Source: an uncultured Synergistales bacterium
GTDB lineage: Bacteria; Synergistota; Synergistia; Synergistales; Aminobacteriaceae
Length of the DNA: 6,522 nt
Direction of reading: 5' to 3'
NCBI GenBank assembly: GCA_905234205.1
Contig: CAJOGG010000109.1
Location: 1 to 6,522 of the forward strand
A program made the translations under genes and the position numbers. Position 1 is the first letter of the stretch. The number at the start of each line of letters is the position of its first letter. Below, one piece after another: positions 1-5,981 of the stretch. The notes under the pieces are model-generated. The model did no database searches, was not told the origin of the DNA, and saw only the letters and a list, made by a program, of their open reading frames with translations.

Positions 1-1229
1 CTGTTTGTATCCATTGCCAACAACGAAGCTTCAGTAGCTATTAACGGTGCTGTGAGTGCGCCTGCTAGTCGTGAGATCGAAGCAACTTTGTAAATCCCGA
101 CGGCCAACAAAATATTTATGACCACGAAAATTATATTGACGCGTGAATTTGTGTTAAGCCCCATTCTCACGAGATAGCAGTATAACGACAAAATCAACAT
201 AGCCGACAAAGCCCATGCCGTGAAAATGTTCGTATGAAGGTTAGCGTTCGCAAATACAGGTTCGGGCCAAGCAAGATTGAATCCATGTTCCCTTAAGCCT
301 TCACCAAGCAATCTGACCTCTTCAGCAAAATCAGCGAATAAAAAGTTTGACGTGTTAGGCGGAGCAGTTCGTAATAATAAAAATCTCACAGAACGTTCAA
401 CAGCAGCACGAATTAATCTATCACGTAAGGCAGCACGCGAAATTCTCCTGGCCGTCATTTCTTCGTTAGTAACGCTGTGTAATGGCATTAAGTACGGGGC
501 AACTTGTGCATTTAATTGAGGCTCACCAACTTGTCGGGAAAACTCTACAGCAGCAACAGGGATCTTGAACTCTTTGGCAACGTTTGCTAACTTGCTTACG
601 TCAGGATAACCTGAAACATATTCGCCGCTGGGAGTGAATAAATCAACGTGATATTTCTCGTGAACTTTTCGCAACATAACCGACGCCCTATCAGATAAAT
701 GACCAGGAGAAGGCGCAGGCCTGTAGAAAATTTTCAATCCGGCTTTCTTAGCAGCTTCGAGTCCGTCAATATCTGGCAACATTCCGGAGTTTTTGAGCAT
801 GTTTGAGGGCATTGTGAGGAGTACGGGGCCGACTCTATCATCAGAGAGAGCAAAGCGAGTTCGCAGCCATTCATTCAATAATTCTTTGTGAGGACTCAGC
901 GGTAAAATTGAAATTGTTGTCCCTTCGGTGCCTCGTTCAGGGTCTTTCGTGGTCTTCATTTCAGCTTGGCCGACTCCATGATCGATATTATCGCCGGTTA
1001 ATTCGCTCACCATTAAGCCAGTTACGCCATTACGAATCAGAATCGCTATGGCCTCATCAACTGTTAAACCGGAATTTTTTGCAAGGGTAGAAATTTCTCT
1101 ATAGTCAGATAAGATCGCTACGTTGTTGTTAGATTTCTCAAGCTGGACTCGCGGCCACAACCCATAACAAGCACACGCAAGCACAGCAATAAATATTAAG
1201 AGTCTGAAAAATTTTCGTGTTGTAAACAA
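1..1229 (-). CDS. DUF5693 family membrane protein, 3' end beyond the window
   Basis: An uninterrupted frame of about 409 codons runs off the low-coordinate edge, so the C-terminus is missing. I read the start as TTG at 1229, because GGAGGGG (1244-1238) lies a suitable distance upstream and the next in-frame start codons fall inside the first membrane segment. Residues about 5-24 form an N-terminal membrane anchor (KFFRLLIFIAVLACACYGLW). A soluble region of about 310 residues follows, opening with PRVQLEKSNNNVAILSDYRE and a GLTVDEAI..RNGVTGLMVSELTG stretch, which I recognise as the DUF5693 start. Hydrophobic segments at about 335-352 and 363-382, and a third beginning near 390, show where a multi-pass C-terminal half starts. 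The biochemical role of DUF5693 is not known. In other genomes I recall it next to csaB, the polysaccharide pyruvyl transferase that modifies secondary cell-wall polymers, so an envelope role is a reasonable inference. It has its own probable promoter and an SD-covering hairpin upstream. Gene and frame are certain; family assignment is fairly secure. Confidence 0.85.
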   Translation of the reverse strand, partial: MFTTRKFFRLLIFIAVLACACYGLWPRVQLEKSNNNVAILSDYREISTLAKNSGLTVDEAIAILIRNGVTGLMVSELTGDNIDHGVGQAEMKTTKDPERGTEGTTISILPLSPHKELLNEWLRTRFALSDDRVGPVLLTMPSNMLKNSGMLPDIDGLEAAKKAGLKIFYRPAPSPGHLSDRASVMLRKVHEKYHVDLFTPSGEYVSGYPDVSKLANVAKEFKIPVAAVEFSRQVGEPQLNAQVAPYLMPLHSVTNEEMTARRISRAALRDRLIRAAVERSVRFLLLRTAPPNTSNFLFADFAEEVRLLGEGLREHGFNLAWPEPVFANANLHTNIFTAWALSAMLILSLYCYLVRMGLNTNSRVNIIFVVINILLAVGIYKVASISRLAGALTAPLIATEASLLAMDTN

Positions 1230-1235
1230 ATTGAA

Positions 1236-1282
1236 ATCCCCTCCGAGAATATTTTGTGTAAGATTCTAGCCTCAAAGGGGAC
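1236..1282 (-). promoter_or_regulatory. RNA hairpin covering the Shine-Dalgarno sequence of the DUF5693 gene
   Basis: In minus-strand RNA, GUCCCCUUUGAG (1282-1271) pairs with CUCGGAGGGGAU (1247-1236) over 12 consecutive positions, three of them G-U, with a 23-nt loop. The downstream arm contains the whole SD GGAGGGG. The two internal G-U pairs would be A-C mismatches in plus-strand RNA, so the fold belongs to the coding-strand transcript. It begins 9 nt after the stop codon of the surface-protein gene. It could block translation of the DUF5693 gene in read-through transcripts or act as a weak attenuator, since the following bases are U-rich but do not form a clean U-tract. Pairing was done by eye and no energy was computed. 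Confidence 0.45.
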
Positions 1283-1291
1283 GAGTGTAAA
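1263..1291 (-). promoter_or_regulatory. Probable sigma-70 type promoter for the DUF5693 gene
   Basis: TTTACA (1291-1286) and TAGAAT (1268-1263) are separated by exactly 17 nt, each one base off the consensus TTGACA and TATAAT. The -35 box begins immediately after the TAA of the surface-protein gene. Transcription would begin near 1256, giving a leader of about 27 nt that contains GGAGGGG and ends at the TTG start. The upstream arm of the hairpin over the SD lies in the spacer, so a transcript from this promoter would lack it. Confidence 0.5.
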
Positions 1292-1380
1292 TTATTTACG
1301 CTTTCTGAAAGTTACCATTGACACCAATAACAGCCCAAAGACGCTGAAACCGGAGTTACAACCACCGCCACCGCCGCCTC
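1289..1380 (-). other. Synergist-CTERM sorting signal coding segment
   Basis: It encodes about the last 29 residues: seven Gly, Cys-Asn-Ser-Gly-Phe, a membrane stretch and Arg-Lys-Arg-Lys, then the stop at 1294-1292. The tripartite layout (Gly-rich linker with invariant Cys, hydrophobic helix, basic tail) is that of C-terminal sorting signals cleaved by a membrane protease, as known for MYXO-CTERM and related classes. The Cys is the presumed site of processing or lipid attachment; that step is inferred by analogy. Confidence 0.75.
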
Positions 1381-2290
1381 CTGATGAAGGTGTGAGGTTA
1401 GTCGTTGTTTCCTCATCAGATTCTCCGGACGCTAAGAATTTCACTGTAACGTCCATCAATTCATCGTCCTTATAGCCAATATTATATTTGTACGTGAACG
1501 ATGAAGGTTTTTCGTCAAAGTATAGAGCTGATGGCTCGACCTCTTTATCAGAGATTGATACTTCAATTTCATTACCACTTTCATCAAAGGCTTTTACGTC
1601 TGATATTAGAGACACTTGCAGAGAACTTAGCAATAAGCTTGAGAAATCAAATGTATACCCATATTCGTCTTCACTTAATGCGTCAGTTGAAACTGTCTGT
1701 GGCGAATATCTTGGCATGGAAATTTCCGGATTACTGGTTACGTCAAGAGTTGCAAGCCTATTGTTTTCTGCCCATAAATATTTAAGCTTGGTGTTATTCT
1801 CAATGTTAAGTTCTTGGAGCTTGTTATTGTTACAGTAAAGTTGTGTGAGGGAAGTACAGCCGCTTACGTCCAGAGTCTGTAACTTGTTGTTATAGCAGTC
1901 GAGTTTTGTCAACGTGGTATTGTTTCCAAGTATCAGACTTGTTAGTGAATTATCATGACATAGTAAGGAATCCAGTGATGTATTTTGACTTACATCGAGT
2001 GTAGTAATATTTTTGCCATAACAATCAAGTTCCGTCAACGCCGTAAGATATTCAATGCCTTTTAATGTCTCCATAGCCGTACTTGCTAACGTCAAATCTA
2101 GCTCCGTTATGCTGGCTATCTCTTCGTCGCTCAAATGTCTGTCGCCGTCTTTATCGAATTTCGTAGTAGCTATGAAGTTACGAAAATTGCTATCAGGAAA
2201 TGTAGTGCTATCAATCGTAACTGCTGCCCATGCAGAACTACCCATGGATAAACTTACGCACAAGATTAGCGCTAAAAACTTTTTGTTCAT
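1292..2290 (-). CDS. Secreted leucine-rich-repeat surface protein with EF-hand and Synergist-CTERM signal
   Basis: A 332-residue protein, probably exported and held at the cell surface. I chose the ATG at 2290, preceded by AAGGGGG at good spacing, over a TTG seven codons upstream (2311) that would place the SD inside the gene. Residues 1-23 are a signal peptide (MNKK, hydrophobic core, then SSAWAA). FPDSNFRNFI and an EF-hand-type calcium loop DKDGDRHLSDEE (46-57) follow, with Asp/Ser/Glu at loop positions 1, 3, 5, 9 and 12. Five 21-residue leucine-rich repeats of form LxxLxCxxNxLxxLDVSxNT fill about 82-189. Cys falls at the same position in four (90, 111, 132, 153) and Ala in the fifth. A beta-rich region spans about 212-287. 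The end has seven Gly, C311-NSGF, a hydrophobic stretch about 315-327 and RKRK: the Synergist-CTERM layout. The ligand is unknown; repeats of this kind usually mediate protein or surface binding. It sits 33 nt after tmcAL, with its own promoter, among otherwise housekeeping genes. Confidence 0.88.
   Translation of the reverse strand: MNKKFLALILCVSLSMGSSAWAAVTIDSTTFPDSNFRNFIATTKFDKDGDRHLSDEEIASITELDLTLASTAMETLKGIEYLTALTELDCYGKNITTLDVSQNTSLDSLLCHDNSLTSLILGNNTTLTKLDCYNNKLQTLDVSGCTSLTQLYCNNNKLQELNIENNTKLKYLWAENNRLATLDVTSNPEISMPRYSPQTVSTDALSEDEYGYTFDFSSLLLSSLQVSLISDVKAFDESGNEIEVSISDKEVEPSALYFDEKPSSFTYKYNIGYKDDELMDVTVKFLASGESDEETTTNLTPSSGGGGGGGCNSGFSVFGLLLVSMVTFRKRK
1724..2047 (-). repeat. Five-unit leucine-rich-repeat coding block, 63-nt period
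   Basis: This segment encodes residues 82-189 of the surface protein as five units of exactly 21 residues. Leu marks equivalent positions at 85, 106, 127 and 148, and the Cys positions 90, 111, 132 and 153 are spaced by 21; position 174 is Ala. The last unit (YLWAENNRLATLDVTSNPEI) drifts from the consensus, as capping repeats usually do. The fixed period with diverged DNA suggests old duplication followed by divergence. Unit number could vary between strains. Confidence 0.6.
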
Positions 2291-2298
2291 GAACAATT

Positions 2299-2331
2299 CC
2301 CCCTTACTCAAATTACGCGTTCATTATAGCA
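2299..2331 (-). promoter_or_regulatory. Extended -10 promoter and SD for the leucine-rich-repeat gene
   Basis: TGC-TATAAT (2331-2323) is a perfect -10 hexamer with the TGn extension. It overlaps the TAA stop of tmcAL (2326-2324). No good -35 is present at 16-18 nt (the sequence there reads about AACGCA), which fits extended -10 promoters. The start would be near 2316, giving a leader of about 26 nt that contains the SD AAGGGGG just before the ATG at 2290. This lets the surface protein be expressed apart from the upstream genes, although read-through is also possible because no terminator separates them. Confidence 0.5.
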
Positions 2332-3412
2332 ATAGCTCATGTAATTGCGTTGCTTTGAGTTCAACGTCGGCAAAACATCTCCCAACTTTACCTTCAGCAG
2401 CTTTGAGTCTCGTTATAATTTTTATGTCAGAGTTCTTCGAGTGATCTCGCAAAATTTTTCGTCCTGTCTCGTTAAAAGCAAGCACCCTTGTATATGGAAG
2501 TCCTGAACGTAAAGCACCGATCATTTCCCAACGATCAAGCCCAAGCAAAATATATACAAGCCGTCGCCTAATATGTGCCCTGGTGTATCTCGCACAAACA
2601 CAACGCCCGATAAAATCATTCAAGCTCGTGGATTTATGCCAATGTTTTAGAAATAAATTCTCGATACCTTCGTCAATGCCGTAAATTTTTCGCAAGTCTT
2701 CTGGTTTGCTCCTGATGAATATACTTTTTAGAAATGGCCATAAATTTTTCTCGTCGACTCGATTAACTAAAAGCTCTCGTGAATATTCCGGCAACATGTT
2801 CACGTTTTCGCTAAAGTTTTCGCGTATAAGTTTGCTGCTGTAATTGCCCTCACGTTTCATTGCTATAGTTTTGAGTTTGTAATCGTGCCTACGAATCTCG
2901 AGCATATACGACAAAGCTAACATGTTGTTGGGTTTAGTGATAAATTCCAGTGTTCCTGGCATTAATTTTTCCAGCGCTATCGAATGTGCCTTTGCAAACG
3001 ATGCCCCCGAGTCTAATTCGCGTTTGAGAAAATTTTTGTAGTCGTGATTTTCATGAAGCAAGATATTTATGAGCGGCTCTACACTGTAATTCACGTCCTC
3101 CATTCCAAAAGCTATGTGCGTGATAAATTTCAATCGTCCTAGAATCTCAACAGCTCCTCTTGCGAAATCTTGGCCTGCTGAACATGAATATATAAACGGT
3201 AATTCGAGAACTAAATCAGCCCCAGCCTTGATAGCCACACTAGCGCGTGTGAACTCGTCAACTATTGCCGGCGATCCTCGTTGCGTGAAGTTCGATGACA
3301 TTAATACAACACAAGCCCCCGAACTTGTTAAGAAATTTCGAGAGCCTGCTATTAATCTTTCGTGACCTTTATGTAACGGGTTAAACTCTGCGATTATTCC
3401 CGTGATGTTCAT
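2324..3412 (-). CDS. tmcAL: tRNA-Met cytidine acetate ligase
   Basis: A 362-residue enzyme of the TmcAL (formerly YlbM) family, which in Bacillus subtilis uses ATP and acetate to form N4-acetylcytidine at the wobble position of elongator tRNA-Met. The N-terminal nucleotidyltransferase signature is clear: GIIAEFNPLHKGH (5-17), with the HxGH adenylate-binding motif at 14-17. SSNFTQRGSPAIVDEF, AGADLVLELPFIYS and FARGAVEIL follow, all matching the Bacillus protein in order. Later landmarks are the KPNNMLALSYMLEI segment, KREGNYSSKLIREN (in place of the usual SAtxIRxxL) and a basic C-terminal helix YTRAHIRRRLVYILLGL resembling the family's tRNA-side region. It is about 50 residues shorter than the Bacillus protein but looks complete. 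The ATG follows the uppP stop after one base and no SD is visible, so translation is probably coupled to uppP. Its last codons overlap the promoter of the next gene. Confidence 0.93.
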   Translation of the reverse strand: MNITGIIAEFNPLHKGHERLIAGSRNFLTSSGACVVLMSSNFTQRGSPAIVDEFTRASVAIKAGADLVLELPFIYSCSAGQDFARGAVEILGRLKFITHIAFGMEDVNYSVEPLINILLHENHDYKNFLKRELDSGASFAKAHSIALEKLMPGTLEFITKPNNMLALSYMLEIRRHDYKLKTIAMKREGNYSSKLIRENFSENVNMLPEYSRELLVNRVDEKNLWPFLKSIFIRSKPEDLRKIYGIDEGIENLFLKHWHKSTSLNDFIGRCVCARYTRAHIRRRLVYILLGLDRWEMIGALRSGLPYTRVLAFNETGRKILRDHSKNSDIKIITRLKAAEGKVGRCFADVELKATQLHELLL

Positions 3413-3413
3413 G

Positions 3414-4211
3414 CTAGAAGAGTTGTAAAGATAACACCACCATTAACGCTCCCAAGGCAAGGCAATAAATTCCGAAATACGGCCATTTCTCGTTGAGCAC
3501 AAGTTTACGCATTATCCCCAATGCGGCCAAGCCCAACACGAATGCAGCCAAGCAAGCCCACACGTAACCCTCTGGTAGGAACGCAGCTTCACCAGTCTTC
3601 AAGAATTTCAGAGCCTCAAGCAAATTTGCGCCAACTATTGCAGGGATTGAGATCAAGAATGAAAATCTGAACGCTTCTTTCACTTCTAAACCCATGAACA
3701 AACACGCCGCTATTGTCATTCCTGAACGTGATACGCCGGGCAAAACTGCTATGCCTTGTGCAATTCCTACAACAACAGCAATTTTTAGTAACGAGTGATT
3801 CTTATCATTGCCCGAAATTATCGGAACACAACCTAAAACTATCGCCGTAAAGATTAATCCGAAGCCAACGTAAAGCGGAGAACTTGACATAATCTCGACG
3901 ACACCTCTTAATGGAAGGCCGATTATTCCAGTCAAGAACGTTGCTATGAGGATCGCCCAACCATATTCCCAACCGAAATTTTTTTTACCGAACCAACCGC
4001 CGAACCACTCAATTAGCACTTGAATAATTTCACGCCTGAAGTAAATCAATGACGCTAAAACCGTGGCAAAGTGTAACAGCAAATCAAACGCTACGAGATT
4101 TTCATTTCCAAGCCCGAAGAAATATTGCAGCAAAGCTAAATGTCCTGAACTGCTTACGGGTAGAAATTCACAAAGCCCTTGAATTACTCCTAATGTAATA
4201 CTCTCTAACAC
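3414..4211 (-). CDS. uppP: Undecaprenyl-diphosphate phosphatase
   Basis: A 265-residue, highly hydrophobic membrane protein of the UppP/BacA family. It removes one phosphate from undecaprenyl diphosphate to regenerate the lipid carrier used in peptidoglycan and other envelope polymers, and the family is linked to bacitracin resistance. Both signatures are intact: Q11xxxE15 followed by FLPVSSSGHL (16-25), and PGVSRSGMT (158-166). His47 in LLHFAT is also in the expected place. About seven or eight hydrophobic segments fill the rest. The length is typical. The start is GTG at 4211, preceded by AAGGAAG (4225-4219) with a 7-nt spacer. That SD overlaps the stop codon of rnj, so the two genes lie on one transcript. 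The stop (TAG, 3416-3414) is one base before tmcAL. Confidence 0.96.
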   Translation of the reverse strand: MLESITLGVIQGLCEFLPVSSSGHLALLQYFFGLGNENLVAFDLLLHFATVLASLIYFRREIIQVLIEWFGGWFGKKNFGWEYGWAILIATFLTGIIGLPLRGVVEIMSSSPLYVGFGLIFTAIVLGCVPIISGNDKNHSLLKIAVVVGIAQGIAVLPGVSRSGMTIAACLFMGLEVKEAFRFSFLISIPAIVGANLLEALKFLKTGEAAFLPEGYVWACLAAFVLGLAALGIMRKLVLNEKWPYFGIYCLALGALMVVLSLQLF

Positions 4212-4226
4212 GCTTTCACTTCCTTA
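4212..4226 (-). promoter_or_regulatory. Shine-Dalgarno of uppP overlapping the rnj stop codon
   Basis: The bases TAAGGAAG (4226-4219) carry the rnj stop TAA and the SD AAGGAAG at once, then 7 nt to the GTG at 4211. This decides the GTG start and ties uppP translation to the rnj message. If ribosomes stop early at the rnj frameshift, fewer would reach this site from upstream, but the SD is strong enough for independent initiation. Confidence 0.7.
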
Positions 4227-5408
4227 AAAAAAGTCTTTCTCAAAATTTGTAGTGTCATCATAACGAGAACGCTTCATCGAAATAACTGGCAATATCACAG
4301 CAAACGAAGAATTACGCTTTCTCAACACGTCCCTAACTCTAGCCTTCAAAACTTTCTTGAGACTCTCAACATTTGCGCGTTTGCCTGCTTGTTCGTTGAT
4401 TGCATGTTCTGACGCGGCGTATAACTCGTTGAAGACTCCTTTGGCATCGTCAGTAATAAATACTCCTTGAGTCTCAATTGCAACAGGTGCTAATAAATTT
4501 CCTTGGTCGTCAATGGCTGCTGCAACAATCAACACTCCGTCCTCTGCTATCTCCCTGCGTTCTTTGAGTACATCGCTTTTAATGCTTCCGGCGGCGTTTC
4601 CATCAACTATAACTGCTCCGGCTTGGACGTGCCCATGCTTCTTAGGAGGAAAGTTCTTTGTGAAGGTCAATATGTCTCCATTCGTGAGCAGGAATATATT
4701 TCGCGGAGATATTCCGACTTCTTGGGCCAATTGAGAATGTCTGACCATGTGCTTATATTCGCCGTGGATAGGTAGAAAATATTGCGGTCTTACGAGATTC
4801 AACATGATCTTGAGTTCTTCTGCGCTTGCGTGCCCTGATACGTGAGTTTGTCTTTCCCTTTCGTAAACAACTTCACAGCCTTGTGCAAATAATCTATTTA
4901 TCGTATTGTTGACGAGCTTTTCATTTCCAGGAATTACCGACGCTAACAAGAATACTACGTCATGTTCTCCTAAAGAGATTGATTTATTCTCGCCTCTGCT
5001 CATCGTTACAAGCCCCGAAAATGGTTCGCCTTGACTTCCTGTCGTTACGATTACAAGCTGATTATCTGAATATTTCCATATGTCATCAATCGAGATTATT
5101 ATCTTGCTGTCAATTTTCAAGTAGCCTGTTTCGCGAGCTAACTCTACATTCCTGATCATGCTGCGGCCAAGAAATGCTATTTTCCTATTAAAACGTGCGC
5201 TTACGTCAGCAACCTGTTGAATCCTGTGAACGTTACTTGCAAAAGATGAAATTATGATTCGCTTAGTCCTATAAGTCCTGTATAAAACGTCAAGGGTTCT
5301 GGCTATGATTCTCTCGCTAGGTGTAAAGCCCGCGCGCTCTGCATTTGTTGAATCCGAACACAGCAGCATAACTCCTTTGTCCCCTTCTTCGATCAGTAAC
5401 TCGTCCAT
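4224..5408 (-). CDS. rnj: Ribonuclease J, C-terminal part after a frameshift
   Basis: This frame holds the second part of ribonuclease J, an exo-/endonuclease that degrades and matures RNA in bacteria that often lack RNase E. Numbering from the ATG at 5408: SDSTN at 18-22, the start of the beta-CASP domain with SSFASNVHR (54-62), TGSQGEP (123-129), the metal-site motifs THVSGHAS (188-195) and LPIHGEY (212-218), then the C-terminal alpha/beta domain (about 265-380) with GVLIVAAAIDDQG and KARVRDVLRKR. All are in family order and intact, so there is no sign of long decay. The ATG at 5408 is probably not a real start: the segment lacks the N-terminal metallo-beta-lactamase half, which is encoded one frame away just upstream (5934 to about 5392). 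Joined, the two parts give about 570 residues, the usual length. As it stands this piece would be inactive alone. Confidence 0.9.
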   Translation of the reverse strand: MDELLIEEGDKGVMLLCSDSTNAERAGFTPSERIIARTLDVLYRTYRTKRIIISSFASNVHRIQQVADVSARFNRKIAFLGRSMIRNVELARETGYLKIDSKIIISIDDIWKYSDNQLVIVTTGSQGEPFSGLVTMSRGENKSISLGEHDVVFLLASVIPGNEKLVNNTINRLFAQGCEVVYERERQTHVSGHASAEELKIMLNLVRPQYFLPIHGEYKHMVRHSQLAQEVGISPRNIFLLTNGDILTFTKNFPPKKHGHVQAGAVIVDGNAAGSIKSDVLKERREIAEDGVLIVAAAIDDQGNLLAPVAIETQGVFITDDAKGVFNELYAASEHAINEQAGKRANVESLKKVLKARVRDVLRKRNSSFAVILPVISMKRSRYDDTTNFEKDFF

Positions 5409-5934
5409 CTACAGGCGTGCTATCAAGCTTGAAATCCCCAGTGTGAACGACTCTTCCCAAAGGTGTATCAATCGACAAAGCTACTCCATCAGGAATCGAA
5501 TGTGCAACAGCTATAAATCTCACAGTGAACGATCCAATTTTGACTATATCGCCAGCTCTTATCTCGAAAAATTTCGGCCTATATCCCGGTAAATCGTCCT
5601 GCAGTTTGTTCTTGATTAAGCCTAATGTTAATTGTGTTCCGTATAAAGGCACATCGAGTCGCGGTAAAACGTAAGGCAACCCGCCAACATGATCTTCATG
5701 ACCATGAGTGATAATTATCGCGAGAATTTTGTCTTTGTTGGCTTCAAGATACGAAATGTCCGGTACACTGTAATCAATCCCGGGTAATTCGCTGTCTGGA
5801 AATTTCAAGCCGCTATCTATAACGATAATCTCATCATCGTATTCAAGAACGTACATGTTTTTCCCGATCTCGCCAAGGCCTCCAAGCGCGATAAAGTTCA
5901 AGTGTTCGGAACTCATGCTTCTCTTCCGTCTCAA
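5317..5934 (-). CDS. rnj: Ribonuclease J, N-terminal metallo-beta-lactamase part before a frameshift
   Basis: This is the first part of ribonuclease J. Key residues of the metallo-beta-lactamase fold are present: the opening FIALGGLGEIGKNMYVLE (14-31), VIDSGLKFPD, the zinc motif HGHEDH (77-82), AVAHSIPDG with His145, and HTGDFKLD with Asp167. Family likeness ends at about residue 181 (DGRVTD). The remaining 24 residues, rich in Arg and ending LYT, are an out-of-frame tail that overlaps the C-terminal part. The start is either TTG at 5934, served by GGAGG (5949-5945) with a 10-nt spacer, or ATG at 5916 with GGAAGAG just before it; the first six residues (MRRKRS) are not conserved enough to decide. 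It follows pbpC by 47 nt, with no convincing promoter between. The true gene is 5934-4224; whether the break is real or an assembly error cannot be told here. Confidence 0.9.
   Translation of the reverse strand: MRRKRSMSSEHLNFIALGGLGEIGKNMYVLEYDDEIIVIDSGLKFPDSELPGIDYSVPDISYLEANKDKILAIIITHGHEDHVGGLPYVLPRLDVPLYGTQLTLGLIKNKLQDDLPGYRPKFFEIRAGDIVKIGSFTVRFIAVAHSIPDGVALSIDTPLGRVVHTGDFKLDSTPVDGRVTDRRRGQRSYAAVFGFNKCRARGLYT
5390..5410 (-). other. Frameshift junction inside rnj
   Basis: Reading must move by one base here to join the two halves of ribonuclease J. Frame 1 reads VDGRVTD, as expected after HTGDFKLDSTP. The next frame reads ELLIEEGDKGV over partly the same bases, as expected before SDSTN. 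Adding or removing one base would leave a protein about five residues short between TPV and SDSTN, compared with the roughly 21-22 I recall for relatives. A net loss of 14 or 17 nt fits both frame and length. If the 17-mer at 5408-5392 had once been present twice in tandem, both frames would be restored, with a linker one residue longer than usual. Confidence 0.65.
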
Positions 5935-5944
5935 ATTATTTAAT

Positions 5945-5949
5945 CCTCC
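5945..5949 (-). promoter_or_regulatory. Strong SD before rnj favouring the TTG start
   Basis: GGAGG at 5949-5945 is followed by 10 nt and then TTG at 5934. The alternative ATG at 5916 has its own weaker GGAAGAG (5927-5921). The DUF5693 gene in this window also seems to use an SD of GGAGG type with a TTG start at similar spacing, which supports TTG here. Confidence 0.5.
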
Positions 5950-5981
5950 AATCTGTCAAAGAGTTCGAAATTGTTGTGTTA

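Noticed and set aside
277..1090. Plus-strand open frames at the low-coordinate end
   Set aside because: The minus strand carries one continuous 409-codon frame with a recognisable family here, so these are chance frames.
1236..1282. Intrinsic terminator after the surface-protein gene
   Set aside because: The stem is followed by a broken U-rich stretch (AUUUCAAUUUGUUU), not a proper U-tract, and it covers the SD of the next gene. A weak attenuator remains possible.
1254..1838. Plus-strand open frames across the surface-protein gene, including one with a Pro run
   Set aside because: They are antisense shadows. The Pro run is the complement of the poly-Gly codons, and none has an SD or family features.
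1724..2047. The 63-nt periodic block as a CRISPR array or mobile repeat
   Set aside because: The period is explained exactly by 21-residue leucine-rich repeats, and the units differ throughout, without constant repeats and unique spacers.
5390..5410. Programmed ribosomal frameshifting in rnj
   Set aside because: There is no slippery heptamer or clear stimulatory stem at the junction, frameshift decoding of RNase J is not known to me, and shifting one base would still leave the linker about five residues short.
5931..5959. TTGACA (5959-5954) as a -35 box for rnj
   Set aside because: No -10-like hexamer lies 16-18 nt downstream (the sequence there reads ATTTGA), and a start from it would fall inside the gene.
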